Below are positions 24,901 to 36,144 of a stretch of 64,000 nt of DNA, one piece after another (within the stretch, counting starts at the first letter, position 1; the number at the start of each line of letters is the position of its first letter). The stretch is from assembly GCA_003008705.1 (NCBI GenBank), contig PDUO01000055.1, forward strand, positions 64,527-128,526, written 5' to 3'. The notes beneath the pieces were generated by a model that was not told where the DNA came from, ran no database searches, and saw only the letters and a list, made by a program, of their open reading frames with translations. The position numbers and the translations under genes are program-made. This DNA is from Pezicula radicicola (Eukaryota; Ascomycota; Leotiomycetes; Helotiales; Dermateaceae).

Positions 24901-26175
24901 TCACATGCTCTTTTGGGTTTGTAGCAGAGATATATAAGTACCAAGCAAAGTGAGTTTGTTGAACGCTTGTACAAACTTATTATTCCACAAACCCTGTTTG
25001 CCAACGAACTGTTTAAATTCCTTTCCAACTACAGTGGAGGTATTTGAGAGATTAATATCAGAATCAAATCTAAACATCCCCGGAACTGGGTGATAAGTTT
25101 GAGAGTAGAAATTGACATCGGCTATGCCCGGAGCTGCACTGATATTAGTCCACTATTTGCTAGTAGGATTGCTGATAAACTTGCTTGTGTCTTGAGACCC
25201 TCCTGCAGGGACCTCAGGTGTTTCAAAGAAGGCCTTCGAAACCGTATGGATGCCGACAAGAGCTGCAAGGTCCGTAGCATCGAAACCTTTCCTCTGGAAG
25301 AGGCTGAAGAGTGTATTATGATCGGAGCCAGCACCAAAGGCAGTTGGCATAAGGCCTGTAAATTCTATATTAGGCTTGTTCTGTGCACCAAAGTGTTTAA
25401 TTTTGAATGGAACCTAACAGACCTGTAGGAGCGGCTACTGTGGTGTCTGCACGGCCAACAAGAACTTTAGTGGGTGGACCTGCTCGAGTGTTAGCGCAGC
25501 AAAGGGCTTCCATATTCCAACATTAGCACCTTTCGGGCAAGCTACAATTGCTTGAGATGCTGCAAAGTAGACTGGGATTTATTAGTCAAGCCAGCCATAT
25601 ATATGTGTTAGAGAGATTTACTCAGATCCGCGGCACCGACCCCTTTAGACTTAAACTTCGTAGTCCATAGGTTTAGCAGGAAACTATAGTAATCTTCAAG
25701 TCCCCGAGTTTCCATTCTATTTATCTCACCAGCGGCAAGAAGCAGGCTACCATCAGCTCCACCGCTGGCTGGAGCAACTGTTGGTAGATTCTTAGAGAAA
25801 GTTCCTGCGTCATGAAATGCAAATCGGATTGCGGACCTCGCCATGTCAGAACAACCATTTCGGGTATTTGTGGAGTTCGAAAAGACTGGGGCAAGTGATG
25901 TAACAACTAATGAATGTTAGGATATTTTCTCTACTTGTAATTGGAGTTACAGTACCTGTACTCCAGATGGCAGGGCATTTTGGGGGTGGTGGCGGTGGTG
26001 GAGGAGGTGCTTTTCTTGCATGTATATTATAACCTCTACCTCGCATAGACGTAATTGTCGTATCATGAAAAGAACTAACAATTTGATCCTTTATGTTTTT
26101 CATATTAGGAATCAAGAAAGCTTGTGTAGAAATAGCGCCACTAAGGACGTAAATGAAGGCATTAGAGAAAAGCAT
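24901..26175 (-). pseudogene. Secreted class II-type heme peroxidase with one in-frame stop
   Basis: The family oxidises phenolic or aromatic substrates with H2O2 outside the cell (CAZy AA2-like). Five exons (26175-25956, 25906-25622, 25559-25530, 25479-25414, 25355-24901) join in phase to 351 codons, the usual length. There is an N-terminal signal peptide and a run of nine prolines (near residue 60). The distal heme pocket is RFAFHDAGTF (Arg101, His105), followed by GGADGS. VGRADTTVAAP precedes the proximal His motif LVGIHTVSKAF (His237), then SQDTS. Codon 268 is TAG (25155-25153). After it the same frame continues with WTNIS, VNFYSQTYHP and FRFDSDINLS to a natural TGA. The stop is one C-to-T change from CAG, in CpA context as RIP would make. 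It is therefore a recent pseudogene, a readthrough gene or an assembly error. Confidence 0.75.
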
Positions 26176-27059
26176 GTCTAATACTCAAGAATTCAGATTC
26201 AATGAAGGTTGCGGAATTTTTTCTATAAAGAATTTCAACCAGTGATATCGCATTTATAGTAAGAAAATCCACCAGAGGAAAATTTTATAAAGTTTAGACT
26301 AGTCAACTGACGATGGCTGGTTGCATTCCGAGCAAAGATTAAATTGCCGGATACGGAGAGCAGCTATACTGTATACCATTTTCAGTGGTCACCTGATACC
26401 TTCTTTTTCTTGCATTATCGATTCTATTCGACCTGCAACCGGTTGGGATCCAGCTATCTATATACCACGTGGTCTTGATCTAGGATGAGTGCACTATGTT
26501 GTAGTGGCTTCCTGAGCCTAGGTACCGAGGTAGTAAACTACATAGTAAGACACATAGTAGTAAATACAAGGTATTTGGTGCCTATAAACAAAGGCCATGT
26601 CTTTCAGTAGAAGACGAATCAATCATGTCAAATGTCAAAATTTAAACTCGCAGCCATTCATCTAGTACACCAAGTCACGCAAGGCAGGCAAGTATAGACT
26701 AGGTGTTCGACTATTCTGGGACACTAATTTTTGGTGGAATACAGAGTTCGTGGTTTAGTTGAATTCATCATCTTAAAGCCATTGCGTACATAGACTCGTC
26801 AGCTCTTCTAGCTAATAATACACTTATTATTGCTGCTCTTGTTGTGCCTCTCATGGCATTCAATTGATGTATATATAGGGCCCACATTTCCTTGGCAATG
26901 GGCAGTCAAAATGGAGTTAATTCATGAAAACCAAGCTCCATTTTGATGAACAAGGCAAGTGCGGCGAAAGAGGCGCGAAATGGAGCTTGATCTGGTAACT
27001 TCGAGATTGAAATAAGAGATGGATGATTTGCACGTATGATGATGGTTCTGGATACATCT
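26176..27059. other. Intergenic, no gene seen
   Basis: Upstream region of the peroxidase gene. I find no reading frame with recognisable motifs. Several ctatatatac and tagtaaa runs suggest mutated non-coding DNA. Confidence 0.4.
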
Positions 27060-27560
27060 TCCGATCTCACCTCCAACAGTTAGACTACCAACACCCACGG
27101 TGACCCAGCAGCCCAATTCGGCGTCTCTCGAAAAGTTTGTCCCTACAGCCATCTACCCAACTTGTCGCATTCTGGTGCATCCAACATGGCAAATTTTGGA
27201 CCTATCAAATTTGAGTACGCGCGTCTCTGCTCTAGGGGACGATGCAAAGACTCAAGGTCCCTAAATGGTGTGCACTGCTTGTGTTCAAGCCGACATTGTG
27301 ACATCCAATATACTAGTGATGATCAACCAGCAGGAGCTATCGGCCGTGTATGCTCCGCAAATTTACAAAGCTGTCATCGAACTCATCCTGGGCAAGGTAA
27401 GCAGGATTGCCACTATACAATTGATTTCTTCTTGTTCTCCTTCACGGTTGAGACCAACTGTTACGGCTCTAGAATGACTACGCATACTACGACCAAGATA
27501 AGAGCGGTAAGGAAGTGAAGGTGACTGGAAAAGAGAAAGACGAAGATGTCAATGTTGGTC
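27060..27560 (+). pseudogene. Unrecognised gene remnant
   Basis: The frame running through 27075-27396 reads like coding sequence: ISPPTVRLPTPTVTQQP, then ILVHPTWQILDL, then, after an in-frame TAA (about 27262-27264), MVCTACVQADIVTSN and YAPQIYKAVIELILGK. A plausible intron donor (GTAAGC) follows at about 27397. The TAA is one C-to-T change from CAA. I do not recognise the family and found no proper start. A decayed single-copy gene fits, but this is weakly supported. Confidence 0.25.
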
Positions 27561-27599
27561 ATACCGCGTGCATCGGAGAATCTCGGGTCTAACTTCGAA

Positions 27600-28090
27600 T
27601 CCACGCCGGCTTAAGGGAGACTAGATATTTAGTCTTTTTTTACATTAAGTATTTAATATAGGTAATTAATTCTAAGAATTTAATAACTATTCTACCTAGA
27701 TAGAGATATTTTTAACTTACCTTCTTATCTATATAGAAATACTTATAATAATAATAAAATATATATATTTAATAATTACTTAGAAATAACTTAGAATATA
27801 AAATTATAATTTAATAATTAAAATCTTTAACTTAGATGAATTAAAGAGAAATAAATATTAATCTTATATATACTTAGAATAATTAATTTAAATTTAAAAA
27901 CTAAAATATTTAAATATTATTAAATAAATTATAATATTATATTTTATTACTTAGTCTTCTACTAAGTATAAATAAATATATTTATTCCTTTATAGATTAA
28001 ACCCTTATATATAAGTTTATTAATTTTTATTAGTACTCCTCTTATAAGTTATATTGTCTCCTAGATAAGGATATTAAAGTTACTATAATT
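27600..28090. repeat. Strongly AT-rich tract
   Basis: Nearly pure A/T for about 490 bp, dominated by taat, atta and tata steps with few C or G bases and no reading frame. This is the appearance of a repeat exhausted of cytosines by repeat-induced point mutation. The original element cannot be recognised. Confidence 0.6.
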
Positions 28091-29126
28091 AATACTAAAA
28101 ACACTAGACTAGGCGTAGTAGCAACTAGTGCTCTAGAACTTCTATTAATAGTATACTCGTTAGTATAGCTAGAACAACTCCTATAGCGTCTAAGTCCACT
28201 CCCGCAGTGGCCTGCAGGTAGTCAATGCTAACGCTAGTTAGGAGGTTAGGGATATTCTCGGCAAGAAGGAGTCTAAGCACAACGCGAGTCTAAGAGCAGA
28301 CGGAGAGGACCTGGTAGTGTGGAGTAAGGCGAACGAGCCGTGGCAGGCTTTGAATCGTCTGAACACTTCTCCTAGCGGATGCCGTACCTTTGAGGAACGG
28401 TGGAACAGGAGTCAAACAATTTGGCTAGGCAAGGTAGATATAATATTCATCATGAGCACAGCTGGTTTCAAATAAATCGTACACAGAAGATGATGAAAGT
28501 GAAAAGAGTGTCGTGGCTAGTGAGGCGTAATGATATTGTTGTGGAACAAACGTACTGTCGTGCGGGTGGAGTTTCTGGTCCAAACATGGCTATATTTACT
28601 GCATTTTGTGCCACGTCTGGTGAAAGACACTTGGAAGGTGAGGAGGAATGCAGTCAGTGAGCGTCCGACTACTGCATGTTTGTGCTACCTAGCAACCGTG
28701 CTTGCCAAGCCATACCGCACGTGACCCTAACTGGGTATCCTAGTTTCCGCCGGAAACTCTTATGCCAGGCTAGTGCAACAATCCGACAGCTTTGGTGAGA
28801 TGCTTAAGGACTAACATTAAATTAAGGTACATGATGGAAGGGCAGTGTGGAACATATATTCCCGACTAGCCCTCACCAATAGCCAAACCCCGCCCCGTCC
28901 ATGCAGTTCTGATCTATTGAAATAAGAGAATACAGAGAGAGAAATCTGCCCTGGTGTTGTCGAAAGGTAAAAACAAGAACGAAAATGGAACCTAGTTATC
29001 GTCGGAGTGAAGAGCTTTCTTCAGACGCCATTAGGGATAAAACAAAATGCGAGGCCAGATAACTGAGCACGAACGTCTCCTCCGCTTTTTGGAACATTAC
29101 ACCCTTACCCCCTCCCGCCCTGCAGT
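28091..29126. other. Intergenic, no gene seen
   Basis: Part (28100-28400) may be decayed transposon sequence. The ORFs at 28400-28724 lack recognisable motifs. The right end is the 3' flank of the transporter gene. Confidence 0.4.
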
Positions 29127-32100
29127 TCACTCCTGCTTTTTCTTCCCGCCAATGCTCTTCTTGGGCACTCTGGTCAGCCAGTAGACGAAAAGCGCGCCAG
29201 CGATGTTGAAGGCGCTATACGAGAGGAAGATGCCCAAGTTCCTCCAGCGCTGGGAGTAGTAGGCGTGGGAGCTCGCAAGGTACGTGTTGGTGTCACCTAT
29301 TGTGCAGAACGAGCAAGTATCAGTAGCGTTGGCGTCCGCCAGGTATCCACCCGTTTCCTTGATGTATTCCTTCATGTACTCGGCGCAAGTCTGGCCAGCG
29401 AGCGGAGCGAAGGAGAGAAACTCGTTGGCGGCGCAAACCACGTTCGTATTTGCGACAGCGACTGAAATCATGGCTGTTGCTAAGTAGGTAAACGGTGAGA
29501 CACGGTACATGAAGATCCAGAAACGCGGGAAAGTGTCGGGGTTGGCGAGGATACCACAGAAGATCAGACACAGCATAAAGAGCAAGTTAGCAACATTGCC
29601 TCCGGCCTCAGCAGAGTTGAACCCGGCGATGATCATATCAGTAAAAGTGCACGTAAACATCAGAAAGGCCCATAATAGGAGGAACATAAGGGCACCGCGT
29701 TCGTGTACCTGGCCTGCTGGCTCGGCATTTTTGTACAGGCCAATCGGGTAGTAGAAGCAGAGGAACATGAGTAGCGACATTAGGCTGTTCCAAGGGATCT
29801 CAACGATAATTTGAGAAAGCATGAAGACCTTCCAAGAATAGACCTTGGATGGACGCTCGCGAACCTCATACAGAGACCGTTGGACGACAAAGTATGGCAT
29901 CGTTTGCTGGACAAGCTGGCCGAAGACGGTCAAGAGATTAAAGACGGAAAAAGTCTGATTCTGTAAGCCCTGTATAGTATTCGGAGCATTGAAGAATGCG
30001 AAACCAATAAACAGCGAGATGAGAGTACAGAGAGAGGCCTTGGAGTAGATATAGGAAGGCGTTCGCCAGTACTGCTGGAAGACACGATGTGTGACTTCAA
30101 ATAGCTGGGCTGAAAAGGGAGCTGCGAATTCTTGGAAACCGGCCTTCTCTTCGCCTGGCGTTTGGGTATCTGTGGCATGGCTCTTGAGTCGTTCGAGTTC
30201 GGCCTGGACGGCCTCAAATTCGGGACTCTCCCGCCAGGACTTATGCCAATCTATGTCGGTTGTCGATCCAGGAGCAGCGCCAATAGCTTCCAACATCCAC
30301 TCCGCGGGGTTTGCATCCGGTGGGCACGGGGGAGCGCCGTTGCGTTCAAAGTAGGCTGTCATAGTCTTAGAGTTCTTGCCGATATCTCCATAGTAAACCG
30401 TCTTTCCGCCACTAGCCAGGAGAAGTAAGCGATCAAACCGCTGAAAGAGCATAGCCGATGGCTGATGGATGGTACAAAGGATCGCCTGTCCAGACTTTGT
30501 AAGCTTCTCTAAGAGGTCAAGGATAGCCCAAGAAGTCTGACTGTCAAGACCAGATGTAGGTTCATCAACAAAGAGCAACAGGGGTGGTTTAGCCGCGAGT
30601 TCGACGCCAATCGTTAGACGCTTCCGCTGTTCAACATTAAGGCCTTCACCAAGAATACCAACGACAGCATCGGCATATTCTTGCATATCCAGGAGCTTAA
30701 TAACTTCTTCGACGTAAGCGAGCTTCTCTTTCCGCGGGACATGGCCTGGCTGGCGCAGGAGTGCACTAAAGTTCAATGCTTCTCTAACGGTAGTCGTTTC
30801 GAGATGGAGATCTTGTTGCTGAACATATCCTGTATTTCTCTGGAACGAAGCGTCGCGAAGCTTACCATTAACAAGCATCTCGCCAGTAATGACGCCCATT
30901 GATGTTCGGTCAGCCAAACAGTCGAGCAAGGTAGTCTTCCCAGCGCCAGACACACCCATTAGGGCGGTAAGAGTGCCTGGTTTGACCCAACCATCAACGT
31001 GGTCGAGGATACGGCGAGTCTCGCTCTTGATCTTGACATCGTAGGACACATCGCTTAAAAGGTTGACGTCAGTCATGTCTGCGGGAAGGGACAAGTATAC
31101 GTAATTGACTTGCCTCCAATGAAAAACACTAGTCTGCTTCTGAATAAACCCAGACTCCTTGTCAGATTTATTGCCCGGGTCCATATTCGTAGCAATTGCG
31201 GAGGGTCCAGACGGAGTTAGTATACCAGATTCGGTATCAGCTTTGCCCTCCTTGAACTGGCTGGGTTTCTGTCCTCGGCGGAAGACGAGCACTTCACCCT
31301 TGGATTTCTTGGCGGTGACGAGTTCGGTCATCAGCACGTACAAGCCGTTGAAGAAACTATCCCCGTCAGTGTATACATGGACCTAGAGCAACGACAACGT
31401 ACATGAGGAAACCAATAAGAATTCCGACGTTGCGCCATTTATGACCACTTTCGTACCGGAAGCCGGAGCCGATGTAGGACGTTCCGGATACATAGTCGTT
31501 TCCCGCAACGGAACCTACAGCTGAACATACGCGATTGGCAGGGCCAACGTTTTCGTATCCAGCAACCGTTGCGCTCGGGACGAATGATGTGCACAAATAG
31601 TTAACACCATGGAACTATACATCATTAGAATCTGTCATGAACCATGATAGTATAGTATGATTGGGGCAGACCTCGTTAACCATAAGAGACTCGAAGGCAT
31701 ATGCCACAGGGTCAACATAGTTCATCCACCTACTCCAACCCAACATGTAGTCGATGGGAATGACAAATCCAGTGAACATGACTAGACCCAGAATTAATAC
31801 GGCCGCCGGCACCATGGCTTGCGATAGTGTTCGAGATGAGGCAGCAATAGTTCGGAAGATGCCAGACATGGTTAGAACGGTCAGGTAAGACACGAGCAGA
31901 AAGAAGAAAAACGCTCCTGGTTCACGACGCAGGTTGGACATGAAATCTAAGTATTATGTCAGTAGCCTCTTCAGAACGGGCGAGGTGAGAAAAGAATTGG
32001 TCCCATGAGATGGACCTAGGCGATAGGGTGGACCTTGAACGTGATTCTGACTTCGGGGCAACTTACAGAGGGTAAGGTTGAACACGATGCTGTTCAGTGT

Positions 32101-33939
32101 CTTATATGGCATGTCTATCAACATAGACGCGAATGCCTCGGCAGAAGGGTGATAGAAAGCGTATCGATCATGTTTCTCGACTATTGGTCGTTGTGCGTAG
32201 AGAGTCAAGATTTCTAAGGCCGAGCTGAAGGCGTTCATGAGAATACTGAAGAAAATCAAAGCAGCACGTTGGTAAAAACTGGCGGTGGTGAGTTTCAAGT
32301 TGAAGAAGATTGAGGTGATGATTAGGCCCATAACAATATTAGCGACGAGCTGACCGAGAGTGATGGACGGGTCACCGATGAGGCGTCGATATGCACGCCA
32401 GAGACACAGTCGCACCTGTCCAAAATAGGACAATGTGTAGGGAGATTTGGCCCGTTGCGACTTGGCCTGCTGAGCTCGTTTGTGAGCGCGGAAGGACTCG
32501 GCGTCGGGGCCATCGATGGGGTGGGCGATCTTGTACTCCTCAATCTCTGCCTGCAACGCCTTATACGCAGCGCTGTTCTTCCACGCCGCTGCAAACTCGT
32601 CTGGAGTTCTAGGCACCCTGTTCTCGAAGCCAGCTCGGACAATACGTTCTTGAGGGCTAGTCATGGATGTCAAGAAGTCGGGGGTTGTCTGACGAGCAAG
32701 GCACTCGAAACCCAAATCGATGAAGTACTGCTTGGCAGCATCGCCGCGACCGAAAAAGATTTGACGACCTTCGTAAAGGACAAGAGCCTTGTCGAAAAGG
32801 TCGTACGCACTCTGGGGAGACTGGTAGATTGATACAACGCAAGTACTCTGGAAAAGCTCCGTCTGAAGCCTGAGGGTTTTGCAGAACTCAATGGCGTTGG
32901 CACTGTCTAACCCTCGAGTGGAGTTATCCCAGCACTGAAAGGGCGCAAGGGAAAGGGCGGCCTCGGAAATGGTGACTCGTTTTCGCTCGCCCCCGGAGAC
33001 GCCACGAATGTATTCGTTTCCCACTCTGGTATTCCGGGTGTGGCTAATACCAAACAGTGCCATCACAACATCTCTCAAGTGCTCCGAGAACATCTGGTGA
33101 GTAATGTTCTGGGGCAGACTCCGCGGCGCGCGGGCGCGAGAGGCAAAGGTAAGGGTTTCACCAACAGTAAGCATGGGGAAGTGAACATCCACTTCAGCAG
33201 TGTAGATAGCCTCACCACGATGTGCAGTGTGGATCTCCTTGGCGGCCAAACCCTGGTAGTTGAAATAAGAATCATCATCCACGTAGAGACCATTCGTCTC
33301 GCCCGCAATCGTCTTCAGGAAAGTACTGCAACCCGATCCCGGAGGGCCCAAAACGACAACCATTTCGCCATGGCGGACAACACCGTCAAAGTCGCGCAGG
33401 ATGTCGATGCGGCGGCGCTTCCCGTAGCCAAAGGCCCGGCGCACCATACCGATAGCTTCTAACCAAATATTGGCAACGTCCTTCTGGTAGTCGGTTCCAG
33501 CGCCGAATCCATAGACGTTCAGGTTCTGGAAGCAAACGCCACTGGTTCGGAATGTAGTTCCTTCGGCGGCTACCTGTTCGACAATAGCTTTTGCCCAAGT
33601 GCGAGCGTTGAACTTGGAACTGTTGGGGTTCAGAGGCGAGTCCGTTTTCGTATACTCTGCGAAAGCGCTGCCAGAAACAGGCCCAGCACCAGAAGCTCGG
33701 GACTGTGAGGTATAGGTACGCGCGAGGGCCTGTACTAGGCTTTGCCTCCGCTCGAGCTCTAAATCATCGCCGCCATCCTCCCCGCTGGTATCGACGTCCG
33801 TCCCTATGTCCTTCTCGGGAGTGGCAGAGTGTGAATGTTCATTATCGTCGCCTGTGACACCATGATGAGAATTCGGAACACCAGTTGTTCTGGCCGTGTA
33901 ATCGTTGCTACCGAAGAGATTGCTTGCCATGAAGGACAT
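29127..33939 (-). CDS. PDR-type (ABCG) ATP-binding cassette efflux transporter
   Basis: Full-size plasma-membrane pump that uses ATP to export drugs, fungicides or metabolites. Four exons (33939-32067, 31946-31672, 31614-31403, 31356-29127) join in phase to 1529 aa with reverse topology NBD-TMD-NBD-TMD. NBD1 has the fungal-type Walker [10 protein letters not shown], signature VSGGERKR and Walker B ending in [12 protein letters not shown]2 has the canonical Walker [10 protein letters not shown], the degenerate signature LNVEQRKRL and Walker [13 protein letters not shown]. This asymmetry between the two sites is normal for the family. Each half ends in about six membrane segments. The frame extends to an earlier Met at 34059 (1569 aa); the Met at 33939 (MSFMASNLF) looks more natural. 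It diverges from the Zn2Cys6 gene at 36145. The substrate is unknown. Confidence 0.92.
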
Positions 33940-34059
33940 CACGCCCGGTTGTGTCCAACCCGACCTGGCCAGAAGTTGCAGTGCTCGATGATGTTTGTGG
34001 TGGGAAATCGACGCAGCTGGATTGAATCCTGAAAGGAGTGAAAGAAATGAGGGAAGCAA

Positions 34060-34526
34060 GTCATGAAGTATAGCGTGAAAAGAACCGTGAATGTTGGACT
34101 AAATAAACAGGCACAGCGGAACGACATTGATCGAATCATGTTCAGTAGAATCACCAGCATTAGGGGTATATAAATTGCGTTTTGAAGTCCTCGGGAGAGA
34201 AATGGTGCTACCTTCGTAGTTATCCCCCACACTCAGCCAGATAGTCTCGGTTACGGATAAACAGTGTCTCCGAATACCGAAAATTGGGGTGCGGGGGGTA
34301 AGTTTTTACTCACCGCTATACATGGGTTTATGTCGGGCAGAATAATTACCACCAATTCGAGGTGTGCACAGAGGATTGCACCCCGGCCAGCACCCTCCGT
34401 ATTTGTCGTAAAGAAGGCGGTGAGTAAAACATTACGCCTAGTTGCTTCAGAACATCACATTGTCGGAACCCCACCAGTTCCGAGACCCACGAGCGTCGTA
34501 TTCCAACTTCCTGGATTGGGTATAGG
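34060..34526. promoter_or_regulatory. Promoter-side region of the transporter
   Basis: Non-coding sequence between the transporter start and the LTR remnant. The 34264-34620 ORF runs into the LTR and is not a gene. With 35995-36144 it forms the original divergent promoter region of the transporter and the regulator. No specific binding site was assigned. Confidence 0.35.
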
Positions 34527-35994
34527 CGGCAGAAATGGTGCTTCCAAAAAGGCATGGGCACCGGAATCTTCGGGAAGTCTATTTAGTCTTATATTGTGTG
34601 GCTACCCCACATCTGAATAGCTTCATCAATTCAGTCAAATTATTCCTGACATGGTAGCAACACATCATGTTTGATTTCATCAATATGACGACTTCTACAG
34701 CTACATCGGAAGGCTATCATACTGGATGAGTTTCGATCCTGACAGGAGACAACTATTCGCATTTTGCGCCGACATGCAAAGCAGCCTTCATCTCTTCAAG
34801 TACATGGCCTATTGTAAATGGCACTAGACAGAGAGGGGGTGACAACTTCAACGAGCTTAATAGCCGCGCAGCAATGATTATTTCCAACTCTATCTCTTCG
34901 AATTTACAGACCTCGATTGCTTCTGAAATGGATACATAGAATATAACCTCGATGTGGAACAAACTTCAAGCTGCCTATGATCAAAGTATAGGTAGTGTGT
35001 AGGCTAGCGACAAGAAAGCAGAGTTCTACGTAGAGAAGTTTATCGAAACCAAATCAATCCACGCTTTTGTTCTTCGACTTGAGCTAATACAAGCTTAGCT
35101 AATGAATACAGATTACGCTCTATCGAAAAGAGATCTTATTAATCGAGTCCTCCAAGCATTGGCGATAGACAAGCCTAAATAGCAGACACAGAGGCAGTAT
35201 TGTCTACGAGAGAAGCTGAACCTTGCACAAACAATTAAGTCCTTGCAATCTGTTGAAGTCAACCATCCTCCTACTGCAATTACTGCTTTAGCTTGTAATC
35301 AAGGGAAGTCTATAGGGAGGCCGTTTGACAAGTACAAGGGAAAGCACAAGTGCACAGGAAGCTGCACAAGAGAGTTCAAGTAGTAAGAGCTTTTCGGAAG
35401 ATGAAAAGAAGAAGAAGAAAAAGAAGGAGAAAGAAGAAATGGAATATACTGACTGGCCTTGCTATTGCACAAAGAGGACAAAGTGTAATTTGATTATGGA
35501 CCTTGAGTTGATTTCCTGTTGAGGGTGCACAGGTTTGTATGATGTGCAGACAGAAGAGCAGAAGTGCTTTATACTATTGTGATTTTCGTTGGTTTAGTTG
35601 TGTGAATCTAGGATTTTGTCCATAGATATGGTTTTCTCCTAGTTCTATTACCTAAATAGGCACGCAAGGAGAAAGCAAGGAAAGGAAGTTCTGAATGGCT
35701 TCATATATGCTGTATTAGGATTTTGCAAGCAAGGGGGAGTGTCAGAAATCGTGCGTACAAATAGGCATGGGCACCGGAATCTTCGGAAGGGCAGGGCTAA
35801 GTTATACCAGACCGCCTTGTGGCCGTGCGAGAATTTTGGTGAGAGCTCATTAACTGATTGGCGGCAGTATTTTCTGCCGCGAGGCGGTCTGGTATAACTT
35901 AGCCCTGGGCCCAGCACCTTCGTATTTTAGTCTTATATGGTGTGGCAACCCCACATCTGAATAGCTTCACCAATTCAGTCAATTATTCCTGACA
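34527..35994 (+). mobile_element. Decayed Ty1/Copia-like LTR retrotransposon
   Basis: Two direct repeats of about 125-137 bp flank it: 34527-34651, and 35740-35994 once the nested insertion is removed. Both end in ...ttattcctgaca. A tRNA-primer-like tggtagcaacac follows the left LTR, and a purine tract aagggggag precedes the right LTR start (tgtcagaaa). The roughly 1.1 kb interior holds a Copia gag remnant with many stops (ILTGDNYSHFA, MWNKLQAAYD). There is no pol, so the element is deleted and cannot move on its own. No target-site duplication was recognised. Confidence 0.75.
35792..35907. mobile_element. MITE with 26-bp perfect terminal inverted repeats, nested in the right LTR
   Basis: The left end 35792-35817 (starting cagggctaagttatacc) is the exact reverse complement of the right end 35882-35907. 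The element is about 116 bp with no coding capacity. It is flanked by GGG on both sides (GGGC if the outermost base is counted as target), a likely short target duplication. It interrupts only the 3' LTR, so it arrived after the LTR element. Confidence 0.8.
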
Positions 35995-36144
35995 AAGCTA
36001 ACCCCTTACTTGCTAGACCCTCTACTCCTAATCTTGCCAATTCTAACTCATGGCTTAGGTTTGTGAGCTCATCCCTCCTTTACGATTCTTACCCAGAATT
36101 TCCGCCCGTCCACACACAGCTTCAACCCCCAGCTCTATTTCCCA

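Noticed and set aside
29265..34032. Plus-strand ORFs of 60-140 aa opposite the PDR transporter
   Set aside because: They are shadows in other frames of a clearly conserved coding sequence, with no motifs of their own.
35400..35445. Acidic/basic low-complexity protein encoded by the gaagaa run
   Set aside because: It lies inside the decayed Copia interior and is explained by a purine-rich repeat.
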